This document shows positions 57,401 to 64,000 of a DNA stretch of 64,000 bases, in pieces. Position 1 is the stretch's first letter. Each line of letters opens with the position of its first letter. This DNA comes from Dillenia suffruticosa (lineage: Eukaryota > Streptophyta > Magnoliopsida > Dilleniales > Dilleniaceae), in the NCBI GenBank assembly GCA_033439265.1, contig JAVTVX010000005.1, positions 7,388,001-7,452,000 of the forward strand, in the 5' to 3' direction. Under the pieces are notes generated by a model. It was not told the origin of the DNA and did not search any database. It was given only the letters and a program-made list of their open reading frames with translations. A program made the position numbers and the translations under genes.

Positions 57401-60400
57401 TTTTATTATTGCCTTACCAACCCCACCTACTTCATTCTCAATATTAAAGTCCTTTAGCACTCGTTCTCCCTGCAAACAACATCATTACTGAATCTCTTGC
57501 ACTGAAAACATGAATACTTGAAAATGAAGAGAAAGGTTCCAGAAATTTTTGAACACTATGGGTTTAAGAGATCAATCTATGTCCAATCCGAAATTAGCTG
57601 ACCAATATATTTATATACAGAAGTGCAAATTATGAAATCTAGTGAAGGTTGAACTTTGGCTACCTGTATGTAGACATCGAATATACGCCGACCAAGGCTG
57701 GAATAATTATGGCCACCGGTAAAAATTATCTCTGCAAAGTGGAGCTTCACTGTGTAATTACCATTTTTCAGACAGTACCCATAGTAAGTTAGGGAGATGG
57801 GTGATATGCGCGCCTTCATGTACAACTCAGAATTTTCCATAAGCAGTACAGATGCATTTGTTGCAATATAGTTATCATTGTTGATGTTATCATCCATGAA
57901 GTTGCCAGTGTTGCTAAATGCCCAGTTAGATGCAGTATTTTGGACAAATGTTGCAGCTCCAGCTAAATATGTATCAGCTTCATATGTAGTCTTTCCATCT
58001 ATATTTACTTCTTCTCCACCGCAGTTTATTCGCACATAGTAGAAAGCTACAATAGAATGTAACAAAATCTTAAGACAGTAGGACACAAAAAATTTTGCAG
58101 GTCCACTAAGTAAGTTGGTCTAATTGCATTTGATTCCCGGTCTATGTCAGTAAATTCAAATTTTTTTAAGTGATGGGCAATTTAGTCTTTGTAATGTTTG
58201 AAATGTGCCATTTGGTCTACCAGGAGAGCCTGTTTAGAATTTTATAATCTTATCTATGGCACTAGATATGAATACAAAAACAGAAGAACAAGTAATATTC
58301 TGTATCATAAAATCTATGTGAGAAATATAGAAATTCACTTACTTTTTGGACAAGTGTACGCTCCAAAGCATGAAGCTAATCCCCTGAAAATTAAAAAGCA
58401 AAATGACATTTTGAATGAATCTGGTGCCATTTTTCATTTTGTTTGGAGGAACTAGACTACCTGATTATAATTGACAAGAATGAAAAGAAAAGGAAGACTT
58501 TCAATTCAACTAAAACATAGGATAAAGTAAACAAAAGCCATGAAAAGAAAACAACTTACGAATTGTTACTTGAAGTTGAGAATAAGTTCCTGCTTACATT
58601 TTTACAAAGAGGGACCTTAGAGGAAAGAGAAAGAGTGGAAGTGAGAAAGAATGTATAAAATAGTCAGTGTTTCTCTTACACGCCTTGTTGCTGGCAATTC
58701 ACTCCCCCAGAATTTCCAACAGTGAAGTTGTTGTAGGAAAGATCACTAAAAATTAAATTGCAGATTAGCTTGTTAAACTTTCAAACATGAATATCAATAG
58801 CAAATGAGTGAAGTGCAGCAAATATCTTATCCAGGCTACAAATGTAAGAAACAGGCAATCATTTGCAGCATCACCAATCATGTACAGTTCGTAAAGGTTA
58901 AAAAGAAATTACTCAGGAAGTACTATAAATTTGCGGCTACCAGTAGTTACATGCTAAGCTCTAGACAGAATTCTAAGAATGAAACTTCCATGATTTTAAC
59001 ATCACTAGTAGAGATTGCATGTACTGTCACATCTAAACAATGAATAAAAGTCCCCTAGAGCTCAAAGCATCCCACTAACCAGCATGGGCCGAGTACGGTG
59101 TCTGGTAGGCATGCAGACCACCAGAAATGCATACATAGTCATTGTCATGGCGCAATAGTAGAGAATTTAAAAGAGGTACTTACATATCTCCACTTTTTTG
59201 CATCCAAGTAGGCACAGTTCCATTCAGCAGGTTCCCAGTCAAGTACCTAAAATAACCAATTATATAGACTCAATATACAGTTTTCTTACTCTGAATGAAT
59301 CATGCATAGCATGTCCATCCATATAACCACAAAATTTAGGATAAGGGACTGAAATACTTGAATTTCTAGAGGCAAATGTACAAGGCAAGGCACTCCTATC
59401 TTTGTAAAACAGGGCCTAAGTATCTAGAAATAAAGGTTAAAATTCTATAATCATCTTTTAGCGTAAGCTTACTAAATGTTAAAAAAATAAAATTAAAGAT
59501 AATGACTAAAAGATCTATACTGAGAAGTAATTCCTTCACCAAAGTGAAATCTTTTTCTCGATAAAACAGCAACAGTGTCATTCAAATGGAGAAAAGGTAT
59601 ATACATTGCAGAAAAGGTATATAGTGCTGCAAAAAACAAATGTTCTAAGCAGCCTGCTAATTGGCACATGGCAAAATTTGTAAGATTAGACTTCTAAATA
59701 TAAGTCTTTCCCTTAGGTGATCCTCAACAGACAATTTGAAACATAATGCATGAGATACAACTTAGTTCAGAGTACTGATAATATAGTCTCTTTGATGTAA
59801 AAATTTGGCTTAAACAACTTTCATCTAATCATGGAGCTTCTTACATGTAATCCACCTTTGATAGGCCAGAATAGCTGCTTGGAATCTCTCCACTTAACTT
59901 GTTGAAACTGAGATCCCTGCATGAAGATCACGAATATAAGCATTAAAAAGAAATTTTGTTCGTGAATGTAGCACATGATCGCAAGGAAAGATTAAAAAAA
60001 AAAGTTACTGGAAAGACACAAACAGAAATAGAATTGGAAAGAAACGGGAAAATCTGAAGATAACCCAAAAAATAGGCACCTTTGTGGAGTTAGATTTTGT
60101 AGGGAAGAAAAGAACAGAAAAATTTTCATCAACAAAGAAATGCAAATTTGAAAAACTTTCTTAATTGTAATAGCATAAGAGGAAACTTAATATATTTATC
60201 CTTACTGTTCAATCGTATCCATCTTATATATTTCTATGCATCTCAGAGAATGTAGAAGAGATCATCAACTGTATTGTGTATAAACATATCACTCTGTTAA
60301 AATTTGTGCCAAAACTTCTTGCCATTCTTAGAAATCATAGTTAAAAATAAATTGCAATGATCTTTTCTATTGTTGTAGGACCCAAGGGTATTCATACTCC

Positions 60401-62245
60401 TGAAACTATAAACAATCTGTCTGCAGTTAAATAGCTCAACTTAAATATTCCTACAATTCTTTGTCAATTAATAGACAAATATGCCCTAATATGACATCAT
60501 AATATAATCCATTATCAGAGCACTATCAATGTATTTTGTAAAAGAAGCAAAGAAATTGAATATATACTGACAAAGTCTTTAAACTTGTTATTTGCCCAAT
60601 ATACTCCGGCAGTGTACCAGTTATGTTGCAACTCCTCAATAGCCTGAAACCAACCAAATCACATAAAAATTATTCACCTATCTGCAAGAGTATTGGCAAC
60701 AACGTGATTAACTTACAAAGTCTGCAGGTTATCCAGATTACTTAGTGGAGGAAAAGCTGCTGCACTTCCATTTGTGTCAGTAATTCTCCTGCATGAGAAT
60801 AGACTAGAATAAGCACAATTTGAAATGTCCACATGCTTCCATTGACAGTTATGGTTCAAAGGCTATACTGACAAGTCTGTAATAGCTGTCAAGGAAGAAA
60901 TGCCATCTGGAATTGGCCCTTGAAGCCCACTTGCCTGGATCACCCTGTTATAAAAATAAAAGTTCAGGTTCTTTTATTTAGCTATAGCAATACAAATTAA
61001 AAGTCAAGACTCAAAAGGAGGGAAAAACTAACAGTTTTCGAAGATTTGTCCAATTTTTTATATAACTTGGTATGCTTCCTGTAAACCGATTATCGCCGAT
61101 ACGACTGCAATATGTTACATGGAAATGAAGAAACTGAGAAACAATTCCAGAAATATAAGTACAGTAACTGTCATAGACAAAAGATATGAAATCATCACAA
61201 CTCATGAGCATATATTTATGCTATGACTTGGCTCATATGCAAGTAAGTTTCATAGAAACTTACAAGTCTGTCAATGTGGTTAGTTTTGCAAATGAATCTG
61301 GAATTGGCCCAGTAAAGTTGTTTGAGGTGAATAGCCTGCCAAGAGAGAGTAATTCAATATATCCATCACTTGCTGATAGTTATGCTCCTACATCCTTATA
61401 AAGAAACCCCAATTTAATGATTATCTTGCATAAGCTACCCAATTATAATTTAAATATCTAGACCCACAAAAGAAGAAGCAAACAAACAACAATAAAAGCA
61501 GATGACAAAAAGGCCTTACAATCTTGATATTTGTGTCAGATTTCCAAGCTCGGGAGGAAGAGTCCCATTTAACTGATTGAACTCCAAAACTCTGAAAATA
61601 TCATAACCCAATTCTTGATCAGGAAACATCAATAACAGAACACAATCGCATACCTTCTCATCGTTGTCAACCGTTTCTATATTTACAGAGCATCTTTTCC
61701 CAATTCTTTTCTCAAACCTAAGGATTCTTTAGACACTTAGCATTGCCCAATAGATTATCTATTTAAATTTGCAAGCATAAGCAATTAGGAAGGAGTACAC
61801 GACAAGGTTAGCCGTGCTTACAATTCCACAAGAGTACTGATGTTCCCAATTTCTTTCGGAATTGGACCAGTTAACCGGTTCCCAAGAAGAGAGCTGCATT
61901 AAAACCCCGTTTCTAATATTAGATCGCAATTCACAAAACCCTTCAAAATCATATAACACACGCACTCACACATTTATAATAGAGAGAGCGAGAGAGTACA
62001 CGTTTGTGAGTTGCATAGAACCCCATGATGAAGGGATTGAACCGTTAAGATAATTGCGAGAGAGATCACTATTAGTCAAGAGAAAAAGGGTTGAATGTTA
62101 GAAATCGGGAAATTGGAAATAGAGAAAGAGAGGAACAATTGAAGAAGAAATTAGGATTTGAAATGTTGCTTACAGCGCTCGGAGGAAAGTGAGATTCGCC
62201 AATTCCGATGGTAGAACTCCAGGTAGACTCTGGGCTTTTAAGACC
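54452..62245 (-). CDS. Malectin-domain LRR receptor-like kinase (LRR-VIII-2), copy 3, 5' end outside window
   Basis: A plasma-membrane receptor kinase by family; the ligand is unknown. Exons, 5' to 3': 62174-62245, 62000-62068, 61822-61893, 61520-61591, 61264-61335, 61033-61104, 60873-60944, 60717-60788, 60572-60643, 59845-59916 (LRRs), 59184-59246, 58680-58745, 58343-58383, 57664-58046 and 57271-57469 (malectin), 56634-56780 (TM), then kinase 56201-56319, 55913-56123, 55506-55743, 55157-55304, 54452-54847. All join in phase, about 909 codons. Malectin: [42 protein letters not shown]. Kinase: [23 protein letters not shown] (RD type), [15 protein letters not shown]. Signal peptide and cap exons are not visible and are expected beyond 64 kb. 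It is the only copy here with no visible lesion. Confidence 0.93.
55506..55743 (-). other. Catalytic-loop exon of copy 3 (HRD/DFG)
   Basis: 238-bp exon encoding [33 protein letters not shown] and [20 protein letters not shown]. This exon is intact only in copy 3: it was deleted in copy 1 and scrambled in copy 2, which makes it a good marker for the functional member. Confidence 0.92.
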
Positions 62246-63009
62246 CTGCAATCCCCGCCATTTTTTAATTTTGGAATTTTTTTTTCCATTTTATCCAAAA
62301 AAAAAAAAAAAAAAGGAATCGCAGTGTTGAATTAGAACTTTTTAATCCGTTGGGTCAATAAAAATTCAGAATTGGGCCTTTATGGGCTTTGAGAGCAGCC
62401 CAAAAACAATGACGCGGAGAGCAAAATAGTGGGCTTAGTCTTGGGCCAATGCATTCTAGACGACTTTTTCCTTGTAATAATGTCTTATATCATCAGAATT
62501 TAAGGGTTCAGGTTCAGGTTCAGGTTATGGTGACAATGAGCTTCAACTGTAGTGGCACTTTCCTCTCCTCTCATATAATAGATTCAAGTTTGAGTTTCAG
62601 TATCCAAAAAAAAAAAAAAGAATTTAAGGGTTTAGAGACCGTTGGGGCCCATAAAATCAAAGCCCATGAAAACAGTAGAAAAATCCTTGATCTTGAACCC
62701 AAATTTTATGGAGAGGCATTTTTTTTTAATATATATAAGAAATATGACTCGAGAGTTTTTACAAAAGATAGAAGAGGAAGTACTAGTTGAGTTTATAGAG
62801 ATGTTTAACTTCCTTTGCAACTTCTCCATCCCTAATTCAATTGAAAATGTAATTTGAGTTATGTATTTGCAATTACATAATAAGAGGGAAGGGTAAATAG
62901 AGCAAAACTACTCCTGAACTTTTGGTTTTTTTTTTTTTTTGTTCTTTTAATTTTCATTCGATAAGTTGTCATTATGCATAAAACTATATAATTAGAGTAA
63001 ATTTCTCCC
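62246..63009. other. Intron 1-side DNA of copy 3, no exon found
   Basis: Part (62380-62460) matches the corresponding part of copy 2 (52250-52345), both with TGGGCC/TGGGCT motifs. No sequence like exon 1 or 2 of copy 2 is present. There is an 18-base A run at 62297-62314 and a GGTTCA hexamer repeat near 62507-62528. Confidence 0.55.
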
Positions 63010-64000
63010 TGTTGATTCAATGAAACTAAGAAAAGGGGTTGAATTGGTTTATTTCAATTATAACTTTTACTCCACTTAAAATCTAGCTTAAAACCCAAGG
63101 TCAAGCTAAATAGTGGTTCGGCCTTATACCTATATCCATTCTTCCAGCTCAGCAAGTCAGATTTTAACGATAACTAGTTTTCACTATGTGATGAGAATTA
63201 CAAAATCATTACAACGTCAAGATGTAGACAATCTGCACCTTCTTCCTTGAAAATGACTTAGTTCTACACTCACTTAACTCAAACTCTGTTGCATCTAGCC
63301 TATCAACCCAAGAGAATGTTTATCACACTCCTCTTAAACTTGTGAATCTATACAAAAATTAAAACAAATGTCACAAATAAGAAAAACACAATGGACAACA
63401 GGAATACAACAGGAAAATGGAGATCGAGTAGGTATTTTTAAGTTATTTTTTCTCTCAACCGAAAACCCAAAAATAATATGTAAAATCTTTTGAATAGGAA
63501 CTGAATATTGTTTTTCAAAATTCAATTCGAGTTCTACAAAAATTCTGTTTGTTTTTAAATGATATAAGCCTTTCAATATGTCTTCAGAATCGGCTTCTCT
63601 CAAAAAAACACTCTGCAAATCCTTATTTTCAGCTTTCAGTTCAGGAGTTTCAAAAAACCTTTTTACTATTATAATATTTTGAATTTAAAGTCTAACAACA
63701 CTCTTATTAGGAGGAGAAATCGAAATTCAAACAATTTAGGAGTTGGAAAAGATATAAAAAACTAAAAATTTCCTAAAAATCTACCGGAAATTCAGTGAAT
63801 GCTGAATTCAAATTCTGAATTTGATTTTACCTCTAATAAAAGTCTGATATGAATATAAATTTGAATCACCCATTAGAATAGATTTCATGGTTAAGTACAA
63901 CTTCAAATATGTACTTAACATGCTGAGTTAGGGTTTGAAAGTAGAACAAAATTGCAGCAGTTAAAAACTTGTCTCAAACTCAACTGTTTCTGCTTATCAC
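63010..64000. mobile_element. SIRE-type LTR, right part outside window
   Basis: Starts TGTTGATTCAATG and follows the LTR at 39002-40236 through many shared blocks (AAAATCTAG, AGTGGTTCGGCCT, TTTTCACTATGTGATGAGA, ACTCTTATTAG, TTTGAATCACCCATT), with a gap of about 70 bp near its start. Divergence is obvious, so it is a separate, older or different family member. Whether it is solo or part of a full element cannot be seen. It lies where the 5' exons of copy 3 would be expected. Confidence 0.8.

Overview
The window is nuclear DNA from a flowering plant, most likely a eudicot. It is AT-rich, intron-bearing and packed with plant retrotransposons: Ty3/gypsy chromoviruses, three kinds of Ty1/copia including a SIRE-type element with an extra ORF after pol, an RTE-clade LINE, a CACTA-type terminus and a foldback element. 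The host genes belong to the plant malectin/LRR receptor kinase family LRR-VIII-2, whose LRR repeats lie on separate 72-bp exons. Nothing prokaryotic is present. I cannot name the species.

Layout. 1-4246 is a decayed chromovirus on the minus strand, ending in its 3' LTR. 4256-5845 is a large AT-rich inverted repeat (foldback) with GCGACGGA-type palindromes. 6140-6687 is a CACTA-type end cut into the LTR of a decayed Ty1/copia element (6688-13085, minus). 13578-16287 is a second decayed chromovirus on the plus strand, followed by LTR-like DNA to about 18.7 kb. From 18.8 kb to the right edge the backbone is a tandem array of one receptor kinase gene on the minus strand, opened repeatedly by transposons.

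Receptor kinase array. Copy 0 (18808-19284) is a fragment. Copy 1 (20384-25030) is a kinase-end pseudogene whose last exon holds a 2642-bp solo LTR with a 5-bp target duplication (GCTAC), and whose catalytic-loop exon has been deleted. Copy 2 (45475-53577, with its detached 3' flank at 38490-39001) has all exons from signal peptide to the kinase catalytic loop. It carries an in-frame stop, indels and a scrambled catalytic loop, and its last kinase exons are replaced by a SIRE element. Copy 3 (54452-62245) is open in every visible exon and is an RD kinase with all key residues. Its first two exons are not in the window, probably displaced beyond 64 kb by an LTR starting at 63010. Copies 2 and 3 repeat with a period of about 10.2 kb, introns included, so the duplication is recent.

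Between copies 1 and 2 lies a young, complete Ty1/copia element (29126-35000) with 312-bp LTRs identical by eye, a 5-bp target duplication and an uninterrupted 1156-residue pol ORF. Its gag capsid and zinc-knuckle parts are in different frames, with a perfect A-AAA-AAC heptamer in register at the only place where a -1 shift would join them. Its RNase H has lost the first catalytic Asp. It sits in AT-rich DNA carrying GTAAC-type tandem repeats.

I see no undescribed multi-gene system. The most rewarding items are the possible gag frameshift site, the stepwise decay of the kinase array, and the foldback element.
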